Both the position numbers and the translations under genes were made by a program. From contig CM030716.1 in the NCBI GenBank assembly GCA_017979445.1, forward strand, positions 11,300,474 to 11,364,473: DNA of 64,000 nucleotides. Direction: 5' to 3'. The notes under the pieces were generated by a model. That model had not been told where the DNA came from. It did no database searches and saw only the letters and a list, made by a program, of their open reading frames with translations. This DNA is from Akebia trifoliata (Eukaryota > Streptophyta > Magnoliopsida > Ranunculales > Lardizabalaceae). Positions 11,666 through 22,979 of this stretch are shown one piece after another (within the stretch, counting starts at the first letter, position 1; the number at the start of each line of letters is the position of its first letter).

Positions 11666-13770
11666 TTAAGTTTTCTTGTTGGGTTCAAAGACGTACTTGA
11701 TCAGCGAGTCCTTTATTGACAGCAACTCAGGAAATTCCTTCTTCAACTTCACTCCATCCATTTCATTGTTGCTTCGAGGGGCAACTATTACCTTGGCCTG
11801 CTCTTCAAGAGTGAAGTTAGCCCACTTAAAGTTGGGATCAATATAACTCTTGTACATCTCTAGAATCTCATTATGACTCACGACACCAGGGTTTGTGAAG
11901 TTCCATATACCCCTCAAATTCCGTTTCGCCATCTCAACTGCAATGGGTAGAAGTTCATCCAATACTGTCATGCTGTTTGGAATGTTAACCACTTTGTTAT
12001 AACGAGAAATCTTCGTAATGAAGTTGCGTGGGTTGTTAAGATCAGATGAAATTGGCATACGGACTCTGAGGGTACAAACATTTTCGTACTCTTTCAAAAG
12101 CTCTTCAACCTGGTTCATGCATCAATGGAAATATATACTAATAAGCACTTAAAAATTTATAAAACGTCACAATATGTGAAACTATAATTCAATCAGGGAC
12201 AGTGGTGTGAAGTTACCATGGCTTTGGTCTTTGAATAAAATGAACCAATGAAATTGGGTTTGTCTTCTTCTTTGAACCCAATGCCGGACCCTTCAGGGTG
12301 TGTAGCATCATATTCGAATATGCAACCAGTAGCGAAATTCATCATTAGCAACCCATGTTCCCTGCAAGCATCTGCTAAGTTCAATGTGCCCGCAACATTT
12401 GTGCGAATTGTCTCAACTTTGTGAGACTCACACCAGTCAACGTTAGGTCTACCAGTCACACCAGCAGCACTAAAAACATGAGTAGGCTTGACATTCTGAA
12501 TATCTGCAAAAAGAGATGACCGTTCCTCAAGTCGCCCTCTACCGTATTCATAGGGAATCCCTTGTTTCTCACATATCTTCCCAAGAAGACCCCCGATCCA
12601 TCCTGTCTTACCGTATATCAAGAACTTATAGGATGATTTTGGAGTAGAAGTGTGGCTCTTTGAAACTGGAACCACCATTCGTTTCTGACTAGGATTGTCT
12701 TTTGCATGAGAGGACACAACATTGCTTTCTTCAGATCTCCCCGGCATCATCAACATTCTTGGATGAGGCAGCAATGCTCCAGAAACATCGCCCCACCAAT
12801 CAGGATTGCTAGTGTACCATTCCATAGTCTTCTTTAGCCCTTCTTCCCACCTAGTCCGTTCTGACCACCCCAAGTTCTTCAGCTTCTGATCATCCAAGAA
12901 GTACCTTTGATCATTAAATGGTCTATTGTCCACAAACTTAATAGTTGTATTTGAATCCAATGAGAAAAGTTTGCATATATCATTGGCCACATCAATCACT
13001 CTCCTTTCTTTCTTTGTCCCAATATTATAAACATGTCCAACCTCTCCTTTATGGAGAACGACCTCAAAAGCCTCGGCAACATCCTCACAGTAAAGGTAAC
13101 TCCGAACGTTAGATCCGTCCCCATGAATTGGAAGAGGCTTCCCTTTCATGGCCAAGAGGATAAACTTTGGAATTAATTTTTCAGGAAACTGGTTCGGCCC
13201 ATAGACATTGTTTCCTCGAGTTGTTATGACAGGTAATCCATATGACCTACCATATGCCATTACAAGCATTTCAGCCCCAGCTTTTGTTGCGGAATATGGG
13301 TTTGTTGGGAGGAGCTGAGAAGCCTCATGGTTTCCCACGACAGCATCCTCATCTGTCTCACCATAGACCTCATCTGTGCTCACGTGGATGAACCTCTTAA
13401 TCTGGCCAGTAACCTTGCAAGCTTCTAGAAGAACATGGGTGCCATAGATGTTGTTCTTGGTAAACTCAAAGCTGTTGCCAAAGGAGTTGTCAACGTGTGT
13501 CTGAGCTGCAAAATGCATTATTGTGTCGATGGACTCGGTAATGAGGAGGAAGTTAACAAGATCAGCACTACCGATGTCTCCCTTGACAAACTTGAAGTTG
13601 GGAGACGATCGAGAAGGTAGGAGGTTCTTCAGATTGGAACAGTAATCTAGTTTGTCAAGGACAACAATCTTGTAGTCCGGATAGTTCCGAACGAGCCGAT
13701 TGGCGACATGGGATGCAATGAAACCAGCGGCCCCAGTAATTAGGATGTTCTTGGGTTTATATGTGGCCAT
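11666..13770 (-). CDS. RHM1: Trifunctional UDP-rhamnose synthase (RHM family), complete
   Basis: Converts UDP-glucose to UDP-L-rhamnose in the cytosol, supplying rhamnose for pectin and flavonol glycosides. Coding exons are 13770-12217 (518 codons) and 12109-11666 (147 codons plus TAA), joined across a 107-bp phase-0 intron with GT..AG ends. The total of 665 residues matches the usual length of about 670. Residues 1-330 form the NAD-binding 4,6-dehydratase: GAAGFIA at 13-19, TDE at 132-134, Y159xxxK163. After a variable linker (about 345-380), residues 380-665 form the NADPH-binding 3,5-epimerase/4-reductase: GKTGWIGG at 387-394, Y512xxxK516. The ATG at 13770 gives the family start MATYKPKN; an in-frame TTG two codons upstream is not a plant start. 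No frameshift or premature stop was seen. It resembles RHM1 most, but the paralogue number is not certain. Confidence 0.97.
12110..12216 (-). other. RHM intron between the coding exons
   Basis: On the minus strand the exon ends AAAGCCATG, the intron begins GTAACT and ends ACCAG, and the next exon begins GTTGAAGAGC. Reading across the junction restores the conserved KTKAM-VEELLKEY block of the reductase domain, which both unspliced frames lose. Length 107 bp, phase 0. Confidence 0.95.
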
Positions 13771-13783
13771 ATCCAAACAGCCT

Positions 13784-15035
13784 CTACATCAAAATTTAGA
13801 GATTGATTCAGATTTAAAATATCAAACAAAATAAAGTATCTCCAAGGGGAAAAAAAAAAATTAAACAACCCAAGGAAAAGATAACAATTAAGTTATTAGA
13901 ATTCTGAATCAGAAGAGTAAGTTTAAAAAAATCTTCAAACTTCAAAACGGATTTGTAACCCAGAGGGATAGATGTCTATACGTGGTTTAACTCCAAATCC
14001 ACTCTGAACTTAGTTTCCCCAAAGTACACTTGAAGTCTTGGGATAAACAACAAACAGATCACGATGTAAAGAGATATTAGAAAATAGATCCAAAATCTAG
14101 AGGATGATTCAGACCTAAAAAATTAAACGAAACAAAGTATCTCCAACCCCCCACCCACCTAATAAAAATAAATAAATAAATGAACAGGAAAGACGATAAT
14201 TCAGCTATTAGAATCCTGAATCAGAAGAGTAGGTTTAAAACATAAAAATTGTCAACCTTCAAAAAGGTTTTGTAAAGAGATATCAAAAGGTAGATTCGGA
14301 ATTGAGGGATGATTCAGACCTAAAAAATTAAGCTAAGTAAAGTATTTCCAGCCAAAAAATTTTAAATAACCCCTGAAAGCGAACAATTCAGCTATTAAAA
14401 TTCTGAATCAGGAAAGTCTTGGAAAAATCGTTAAACTTAAAAAGGTTATGTAACCCAACTAGATCAATATGTATACATAGTTTAACTCCAAATCAATTCT
14501 GAACTTTGTTTCGACAAGGCCAACTTGAAATCTTGGTAAAAAAACATAGCACATTGTAGAAAAATTAGATCCAATAAAAAAAGGAAACAAGATTTCCAAT
14601 TGAAACCCTAGAAATAGACTTCTAACAACTTCCAGAACCAGAACGAGTGCCTATAAGTGAAGAAATGAACCGAAAATAGATCCAAAACAACTAGATTTCA
14701 ATGAACCAATCAAATTCAGCAAAAATAAAAATTACACTATTTCCACCATACTAGAAGCTAAAAATGCCAGATCTGATAGCAAATCAACAGAAAATTAACC
14801 AAATCACCACACCAAACTAAAACAATTATAGATCTAGATCAAATACAATAGCTGTTTTGAAAAATCAGAACTAAAAACTCGATAACAGCCATTCTGCCAC
14901 TTTGATTCTACAGATCTAATTCTACACCGAAAGAAATTTTGAATGAAATCGAAACCAAAATCAAAGATTTTTCTCCTTTACAAACAAGATTTAAACCTCT
15001 AAAAAAAAAATAATCAAAGAGAAAGAATGCCTTAC
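13784..15035 (-). other. Probable RHM 5' leader intron (1252 bp)
   Basis: Upstream of the RHM start codon the minus strand has a T-rich tract ending GATGTAG at 13784, a good 3' splice site 13 bases before the ATG. A good 5' splice site, ATCT|GTAAGG, lies at 15035. The stretch between is AT- and T-rich in the sense orientation and has no coding capacity. A non-coding first exon would then lie from 15036 to roughly 15110. Long first introns in the leader are common in highly expressed plant genes. The splice pair is inferred, not proven. Confidence 0.6.
13797..14420. repeat. Three diverged direct repeats inside the RHM leader intron
   Basis: A block containing GATTCAG, a TTAAA-type linker and AAAGTAT(C/T)TCCA recurs at about 13800, 14103 and 14305. 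It is followed each time by AACAATTAAG- or AATTCAGCTATTA-like sequence and CTGAATCAG. Two of the copies also share a longer tail with AACTCCAAATC. The copies are unequal in length (steps of about 302 and 203 bp). Confidence 0.75.
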
Positions 15036-15250
15036 AGATCTAATCGAGATTAGGCTACCGATTGACTTTTATTTTTCTTCCCAAAAATCAGTTAAGTTCA
15101 CCTTCTTGGCTAAAAAATTTTAACCTACAATCAAAATTGAGTTTGATGAAAAAAAAATATAACATAATATGCTTAATGCATCAGTTGTTGGAATTATTAT
15201 GTTGTAATCAAATTTCGAGACAATCTTTATGGTAAATTTCTTTTATCTAT

Positions 15251-15405
15251 TTAATTTTTTTTTTTGTTAATCGAGTGTCTGGGCTAGCTTGCGCGCACCA
15301 CGACTAATCTCGGGAAGAATTACCACAATAATCCATCGCCATGGTCCCCCAGTTAAATCATGAGAAAAACTCAAGAGTGGAATCGAACCCGATTTGTGCA
15401 ATCTT
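15251..15405 (-). mobile_element. Au-type SINE, 5' part degraded
   Basis: Read on the minus strand, the B-box GGGTTCGATTCC near 15385 is followed by ATTAGTCGTGGTGCGCGC and AAGCTAGCCCAGACACTCG, the conserved 3' segment of the angiosperm Au SINE. A run of A (15251-15261) forms the tail. No A-box can be recognised upstream of the B-box, so the head is truncated or mutated. It lies just upstream of the proposed RHM leader exon and in the same orientation as RHM. Confidence 0.75.
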
Positions 15406-17060
15406 CTTTTCATTTTCAATTCATCATTTTCAACCTATCTTTAAATCATCTATAAAACCATAGAATTTTACCAAAAATTTCATCATTTTTTTATTTATTA
15501 TAAGTCTTATTTGATTTTTCTTCCTAAAATCAGACATCATCGAATTATTCAATCACTATGACTTTCAACCTCATTGTGATTCATAATTTTGAATTTGAAA
15601 TTTTCATTATTTTCTATTTTTATCAAAATCTTCTTCTCTTGTTTTGATGTTTGAAGGTTACAGATTATGACGAATAAAAAATTAAGAGTTAAAGATGACT
15701 AGCTTTGAGGAAGAAAAAAAATATTACCATCACATAGAACTAGAAAGCTTAACTGTTTTGTTTCTTCTATTTTGTTAGAAAATATTGATTTTGAGTTGGA
15801 AATACATAAAAACTTATTCAAAATCTTTTATCCGTACTCATTTCATAAAATGAAAGTATTTAAGTTCAAATTTTATATGATTAGCTCATGTTTTCAATAG
15901 ATAATGTTAATAACAAAAATGGAAAGAAAATCCTAAAATGGATTATTTGATTAAGTTAGTAAGGATTTCACATCCTTGAGCTCACCTTGTATCATAAAAA
16001 AAAACCATGATCTAATACTTTAGAGTTGTAGAGAACGAAATTCTATGAACTTTGAAAAAATTATTATTTTTTCACCATTGAAGTTTAATTTTAAATTTTG
16101 GAATTAAAAAAAGGTTTGCTAGTCTTCCATTATCAAAACCTTGGTTTAAGTTCAAAATAATTTTTTGATTTTTTTTTTTTTAGATCTGAGTTTTTTGATG
16201 GAATTTAGAGGGCTGCGATGTTGGATTGTTAGTGTGGTAATCCATTTGAGAAAAACAACCCTTAATAAGATTTAAAATCTTACTAAACTAGTAAGGAAAA
16301 TATTTCTCTATATCTTAAGTTACCATAACGGTATCTTATGTCATTAATTAAAAATATAGGGATATCTCAATTATTCATTAAAATGTGGAGGTCTATGTTA
16401 AATCACCCCTTTTGCACGTGAGAGAGAGGTAGGTAAGATAAATGGACGAGAAACGGCCAAGTGATCAAACGTTTTGAATTGTGACACGTGTTAGATAATA
16501 TATGTGAGAAGTTAATAAAACGCACATCTGAAATGCTGTTACAAGTTAAGCTCATTGATGGGCATCTTTTATGGATTATAGCAAGGGCATATTGGGTAAA
16601 TCAAATATGGAAATCGTGTGTGACCATTGACCATTGACCATTGACGTTGGTGGTAGGTGTTAAATTTGTCCACGTGATCGGCATGGACAGATACTTGATG
16701 CAAAGTGGTGATCCAGTAAGAAGACTCGTATAGAGATCTTCAGTGAAGCACCACGTGTTATCTTTTCATTGGTGATTGATGTACCTAATTTATCGATCAT
16801 TTACTCTGAATCTACAAAATTAACGGTGGATGTTCTTCCGATTGGTTCTGAACCAAAACAATCTAGGGTATTTTAAAAACATTCTCTTGTTAAATTGGTG
16901 ATATTAGACTTACCCATTGCAAAAGGTAAGATTAAGAAAAAAAATTGTATCTAACGAATGTAAGATACACGAGTCTATATTCTACTTAAGAGTGTACTAT
17001 TTGACACGTACTCAATGCATAAACTAAGATCAAAGAATATTCCCAAAGTTTAAGGAATCT
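15406..17060. other. Intergenic, upstream of RHM
   Basis: AT-rich with no gene recognised. A short threefold TGACCAT repeat lies at 16620-16645. Distal promoter elements of RHM could lie in the proximal part, but none can be singled out by eye. Confidence 0.4.
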
Positions 17061-17068
17061 GAAAGGTG

Positions 17069-17298
17069 CATGGTTTTTAAACTCGTCCGAGACCGAGATG
17101 TATCGTCCAAGTTAACTCAGTATTGGAGTTGAACAAGACCAACTCACAAATTCAATTTTTTTAACGAGATTTATGAGTCACAGTTCAATTTATTGATTTG
17201 TCTCACGAGACGTCCCAAACGTATCGAAAAACTCGTTTGAGACGACTCAATATCGGAGTTGAACGAGACGAGACGAAATACTGAATTTAAAAACCATG
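17069..17298. mobile_element. hAT-type MITE, 230 bp, exact 8-bp TSD
   Basis: The ends CATGGTTTTTAAA and TTTAAAAACCATG are perfect inverted repeats of 13 bp. Flanking them is the exact 8-bp direct repeat GAAAGGTG (17061-17068 and 17299-17306), the duplication length of hAT transposons. The interior is rich in CGAGACGAGAC-like words and has two related segments around TCGTCC..GAGTTGAACAAGACC and CGTTTGAGACG..GAGTTGAACGAGACG. There is no coding capacity. Confidence 0.88.
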
Positions 17299-17700
17299 GA
17301 AAGGTGTACTGATAGAAAATTTATATATTTTTTTTCTCTCATCTCAAGATATTAAAAAGTTATTATAATTTTAAATGTAATATTTTATATGGCAATAGAT
17401 CATGTTGGGAAATAAAATCATAATAAATATAAAAGGAAATAGTTAAAGTGCTAATGATATTGACTAGATTGATAATTAATCAATGAGTCGAATCTCCCTA
17501 TTCACATGCCACCTACTATTTTATTTTATTTTTGCAAATTTTTATAATACCCTTGTGAATCAATGATTTTGATTTCATCTTTACTATTACTAGTGATCAC
17601 TGCTGTGAGATCGTACACTGAAATCTGAATGTATCAACAATGCCAATTGACACATGGCAAGGCATAGCCAAAATACATGTTTAAATGCTTTCTATTTAAT

Positions 17701-18081
17701 GGGTCCCGTTCGGCACCCTAAGTTTTACCACACACTTTAACAAACGCGTTTTGTCCTACATGGGTTAGAAGTTTCGGAATGGGCTGATTTTTGGTGAGGA
17801 TGATCTCTATGGTGAGGAGATCATCCTCACCAAAAATCAGCTCATTCCAAAACTTCTAACCCCATCAAAAATGATTTACAAAAAATGGACGGTCCACGAT
17901 TTTTCAACTTGTAAACATTGGGCTAAACATTTCGGAATGGGCTGATTTTTGGGAAGGATGATCTTCTAATCATAGAGATCATCCTCATCAAAAATCAGCC
18001 CATTCCAAAACTTCTAACCCATGTAGGACAAAAAACGTTTGTTAAAGTGTGTGGTAAAACTTAGGGTGCTGAACATTTCCC
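17701..18081. mobile_element. Mutator-like MITE of two hairpins, 381 bp, exact 9-bp TSD
   Basis: The element starts GGGTCCCGTTCGGC and ends GAACATTTCCC, flanked by the exact 9-bp repeat CTATTTAAT (17692-17700 and 18082-18090). The outer inverted repeat, with CACCCTAAGTTTTACCACAC and CCTACATGGGTTAGAAGTTT, runs over more than 100 bp. Each half also folds on itself: GATGATCTCTATG and its inverted partner GGAGATCATCCTCACC form one hairpin around 17815 and another around 17970. A truncated relative lies at 58035-58250. Confidence 0.92.
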
Positions 18082-18090
18082 CTATTTAAT

Positions 18091-19425
18091 AGCATGTATA
18101 ACAAATACTAATCTATTGTTATTTACATTAGATAAGCAAAACCCAATGTAATATTCTCATGGTGTCTCCGAACTTGTCTTCAAACATCTTCGTGACTAAT
18201 TGACAAACAAAATAAAATTGAGATTTGATAATTTTAATGGTGTGATATTACTTTGAAGTGGTAGAAGAACTTGCATTGTACAAATCAATCATCAACTCTA
18301 TCAGGGTTTTCACTTGTAGTTCACATATGAACAAGAAAAGCAAAAAAGTTAAACATCAACCGATTCTTGGTTAAATTCTTAATGAACAAAAAGGGAAAAA
18401 AAAAAACTGTAACAAGGGGATGGGTTAGCACAATAAGTATAAAAATTGATAAAGAAAATCCCAATTACAAACTGAGTGAGGCCATGATTGTAGAGCTATT
18501 CATAAATAAGGAGACTTTCAAGATCTCGAGATCATCAACTTTGCAACCAAGAACTTTGTGAGGTTCTCGTAGTTAATAAAGTAATAAGATTGAGACTTGA
18601 TTGAGGAATTGATCCACTTATTGACTTGTATTGGAGAAGTCTCTCTTCACCATGATTTTCCTTCCTGTCAAGTAGAATTTCCAAACAAAACCAAAAACTA
18701 CTATTGGATTTCTTATCCAAACAATATTGAGTAGATGTAACATTCTTCAATTCTCAATTGTACCTTATAAACTAAATTTATATAGAAACTTAACTATAGC
18801 TTAATATTAGATTTCTTATCATAACAACATTGAGTAGATGTGAGCATCCTTCAATTCTCAACCATGCCTTAATAGCAACTTAAGCTAAGGGAAAATCAAT
18901 TGAGATGATGCACTAATATGCAATGAAGGCTGATAACAACTCCAATTGAAGGAACGTGCATGTTGACAATTCTAAAAGAGATAGCAGGAGATTTTAAATA
19001 TATATATTGGATATAAAAACTGGAATTACTAAAAGACATGGCTTCATACAAAATTGAATGTAGAAAAAAGAATAGTTCAATCAACCCCATGGCTTTGGGA
19101 TATGGCAATCTTATAAAAAGAGTATCATATGCAGTCATAGAAAGCATTAGAGATCTTAATGTTCCACCACATTCCATATGATTTTATAATTAAGAGAAAT
19201 AAGAAAACGAGAACTCATGGTTCTTACTTTTAAAAAAGCAAAAAAGACTTGCAAAGATTGTTGAGCCTTCCTGAGAAAATAAATTCTTTCATAGTGTTGG
19301 CTACAATACTTGGTTGAGTATCACAAACTCGTAATTCAAAATCGCATATGTCACTAGTTCACAGCCAACCTAAATTGCAATGAAGAAAGCCAAAAATTAA
19401 AAAGTCATCCCAATCTATTAAGAAT
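18091..19425. other. Intergenic, with a diverged ~101-bp duplication
   Basis: No gene recognised. The block GATTTCTTATC..CATTGAGTAGATGT..CTTCAATTCTCAA at about 18707 recurs at about 18808 with several differences, a tandem duplication of about 101 bp. A 64-codon plus-strand and a 93-codon minus-strand frame are present without family resemblance. Confidence 0.45.
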
Positions 19426-20339
19426 TGTTGGAATTTAGAAGGTTGAATTTGAAAACCCTTTAATATTCAGTAGGTTTTAACCATAGGATAAATCAATCCC
19501 AACTATGCTTTATGCTTTATGTTTTTTATTTTTTATTTTTTACTTTTTACTTTCTACTTTATTGCTTTAAACTTTAATTGTTAGAATTGATTTTTACCTT
19601 GTGTAATTTTAGTCCCACATCAACTAGGAGAAGAATTGATTTGCAATTTTAAAATAATTATATTTCTAATAGCTTTAAAGTTGATAAAAGAAGTGGGCGG
19701 ACTTACGTGCACACACGAAGGGGACCAAGATAAAAACCCAATACTCTAATTGAGATTTGGATCCACCGGTCTGAAAATGTTAATGTGTGTGCATGCGCGT
19801 AGGGGAGTGTGCAAAATCCCGAATTTGTACCTCACATGGGTGTGTGCAAAGGCCCGTTTTTCTAAACAATGTACATTCTCTTCTATTTATATCCTTTTTG
19901 TTTTGACGATTTAAAACAAAAAATACTTGATTTCTAATATTTTATTTTACATATTTTCGACTATTAATATACTTTTATTCTTTGTTGTGAGAGCACACAA
20001 CATCGTCGAGTACACTCTTGGAAATGTGGGTTGTTATATCTTGGAGAATGAACACCTATAGATTGTGTTAGCGTAGTAGGGATGGATTTCGTATTAGGAT
20101 AGTGCTTTATGCATTCCTCAACCATTTATTTTAAGTAATATTTTTCTATTACATTCAATTTGAAAATCATGAATTATTTCAAACTTCTTCTCTCTCTTTC
20201 CATAAAAAATCAATACTCAAGAGAATAACAATTTAAAACGAAATTCATATTACTTACCGATTTTTATGGAGAAAATCTCTAATTCCATATATAGTGAAAA
20301 ACTCAAAAAATTCGATAGAAAGAATTTCAAATTCCGACA
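19426..20339 (+). mobile_element. Copia-type LTR, 914 bp
   Basis: Bounded by TGTTGGAATTT at the left and AAATTCCGACA at the right, an 11-base terminal inverted match with the TG..CA ends of LTRs. A gag-pol relic of Copia type follows on the same strand 130 bases downstream, so this is the 5' LTR. A primer-binding site cannot be read with confidence. No second LTR is present in the window. Confidence 0.75.
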
Positions 20340-20471
20340 ATAAAAAATGTTGTTCTATTTAACAACATTACATTTGGTTTATACCATCACTCAAGAACCT
20401 GTTTCTTTGGATGATGATGAGGACTAAAGCAAAAGAACTAAATATCGGAAATGGGAACATTCTAATTTCAT

Positions 20472-21780
20472 GTGTCGGAATTATATCATAAATGGATTAA
20501 GTATTATTTTTTTATAAGGTTTATTCTTCCATTGAATCTGCTAAGACTTTGTGAGAAATTCTTGAAGAGAAATACTCTTGAAGACGCCGACACAAAGAAA
20601 TTTATTGTTGGATATTTTCTAGATTTTAAGATAGTAGATTTCAAGTCCGTAGCATCACAATCCAAAGAGCTCCAAATCCTTATTCATGAGATTCATGCTG
20701 AAGGCATGAGTATAAGTGAAGGATTTCAAGTTGGATTGATAATTGAAAAATTACCACCATCTTAGAAAGACTTTAAAAATAATTTGAAACATTAAAAAAA
20801 GGAAATGAAACTCGAGGATTTAGTGATAAGACTTAAAATTGAAGAGGATAATCGAAAAAATGAGACAAATTCTATGATTTTTAAAACGAATGTAATGGAA
20901 GAAGAACTTTACAAATTCACTAGAAAATTTAAACCTGGATTCCATAAAAAGTATGTAAAGAAGAGTTTGCATGGTCCAAAAGTCAGTGTTAAGAAAATTA
21001 AGGAAAATTGCTATTTCTACAATAAACCTGGACACTGAACTAAGGATTGTCTCAAAAGAAAAATTCAACAATACCATAAAAAACATGAATAAGTCAATGT
21101 GACTGAAACTCAGAACCTATCGATGGTTGTTTTCAGAAGTGAATCTAGTAGGAAATACCAATGATTAGTGGCTAGACATGGGAACTACCAAACACATGCT
21201 CTAAGAGAGGCATGTTTTCCTCCTACAACAATGTTGGAAATGAACAATTATTCATGGGAAATTCTTCCACATCCGCTATGATCGAAAAGGAAAAGTGAAT
21301 GTGAATTTCACATATGGCAAGATTCTAACTCTGAATGATGTGCTTTACGTTCCAGACATTCAAAGAAACATGATTTCAAGTTCTCTTTTAAGTAAAAAGA
21401 TTTTAAAATGATGTTTTAGTATAATAAATGTATAATCACAAATAATGGAATGCTTGTGCACAAGGGCTATCTATGTGATGGGTTGTTCAAACTCAATGTA
21501 ATTTTTGATTTTATTAATAATATTACTTCATCTGCTTATGATTCTAAGTGTTCTAATATTTGGCATGCTAGATTAGGTTATGTTAATAATAGATTGGTTA
21601 TCAAATTAACACTGTATGATTCCTAAAATGCATATTGATACATTTAAAAAATGTGAAATTTATGTTGAATCAAAATTTGTTAAAAAAATCTTTTAAAAAT
21701 ATTGAAAGATTTACAAAACCTTTAGAATTAATACACTCTGATTTGTGTGATCTCAAGTATGTTCAATCAAGAGAATAATA
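20472..21780 (+). pseudogene. Ty1/Copia gag-protease relic, truncated at the integrase
   Basis: Gag (UBN2-like) runs from 20472, with the block EIHAEGMSISEGFQ and then LPPS followed by TAG at 20763-20765 where the family has Trp. A second open frame follows at 20805-21038. The CCHC knuckle near 21010 reads CYFYNKPGH, then stop, then TKDC, so one Cys is Tyr. The protease region (21150-21400) has DMGTTKHM in place of the active DSGA-type motif and keeps VLYVPDIQRNMISSSLL. The pre-integrase block WHARLGYVN is near 21560 and the first integrase motif ELIHSDLCDLK near 21740. Similarity then stops, so the rest of integrase, reverse transcriptase, RNase H and the 3' LTR are missing. Confidence 0.88.
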
Positions 21781-22590
21781 ATAACTTCAAATTTCAAGAA
21801 CTAAAATTCCCAAAAACCTGAGTCGAGGTCTAGGGAAAGTGGTTGGTTAACCAATGGAATATATTTTTCCTAAAATTTTACTATCACCAATTAGAAGCAC
21901 AAATATTAAAGGGCATTTGGACACTTGAACTTCAGATGGATGTATTTGGCTACGATTCATATTTAACACTTTACCAACAACCCATCTTAAAATAATTAAA
22001 GATAATAAGCAAATTTTATGCTAGTGTGCAACCCAGTATGGACATAAACTACCCATAGCCATTCTTAAGTGTTAACCTAACATATTTCACCACATTATGG
22101 GCTCTCAATCCTAACAAGCCGATGCAAGTAAGATATGCAATCATCTTTCCGTTCCCTAATAATCAATATATATTTTAAGAAACTAATAGATTTAAAGGAA
22201 AATTCTCAAAAATAAATGAATAAACCAAATCCAAATTTCTGCATTTTTTAAATTATTTTATAATTAAAAATCTCATAAAATTACCTAAATTCATAAAAAA
22301 TTTCTACAATTTCTCACTAATTATGTTAAATAATATGTGGTTATTTGTTACTAATAAAAACTCAATCAAATGGAGGTACACTGAGCAGTAATTCATCAAA
22401 GTAATGCCTGATTAACTCCAACTTTAATAGGTGAACTTGTATATACATGAAAAAAATGAGATTCTTGTGAAAAAAAAAAAAAAAAGACAAAAGGAACCAA
22501 TATTAAGTCATTAAATGAAGTCAACTACCAGAAGATTAAAGGATATCCAAGTTAAGAAAAAATTGACAACAAACCTTTACAAGAAGATGG
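21781..22590. other. Intergenic, AT-rich
   Basis: No gene or repeat recognised between the truncated Copia relic and the hAT-like element. An A-run lies at 22470-22485. Confidence 0.4.
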
Positions 22591-22598
22591 GACAAGAG

Positions 22599-22971
22599 CA
22601 GGGTTGGAGTCAGGATTTTCTTGTAATTGTATAGTTGAAGAACTTGAATATGAATGGTTTTAGGGAGAAATTCGGAGGTTTTTGGTTAGAAGTTGAAGAA
22701 CAAGATATTTAGGTCATTTTCAATTAGTATATGAGAAGGCCCGGTCAAGAGGCAATGTCATTAACAAAAAAACAAAATTGAAGAGGGGGGGAGGGGGAGG
22801 GGGGGGGGGCTGTGGCGGCAAATATTGGTGGGAGGTGAGGGTGTGGGGCAAATGGGGAGAGAGGTGAGGGAGTGGGGACAAATGGGGCATGTAATTAGTT
22901 GAAAATATAGGGGTATCTCAAAGTTCTATGGGGGCAATTGCCCCATCAACTCCTTACTAACTCCACCCCTG
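22599..22971. mobile_element. hAT-type non-autonomous element, 373 bp, with G-rich core
   Basis: The ends CAGGGTTGGAGT and ACTCCACCCCTG pair as imperfect inverted repeats in the CAGGG class of hAT ends. The flanks GACAAGAG (22591-22598) and GATAAGAG (22972-22979) are an 8-bp duplication with one transition. The interior includes a strongly G-rich stretch at 22783-22890. There is no transposase. Confidence 0.85.
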
Positions 22972-22979
22972 GATAAGAG

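Noticed and set aside
12193..12216. RHM ending at the stop just after the first exon (truncated protein)
   Set aside because: The tail TSHHCP is intron translation; splicing at GTAACT to the downstream AG restores the conserved domain.
13771..13776. Earlier RHM start at an in-frame TTG, adding two residues
   Set aside because: TTG is not a normal plant start. The ATG at 13770 gives the conserved family N-terminus MATYKPKN.
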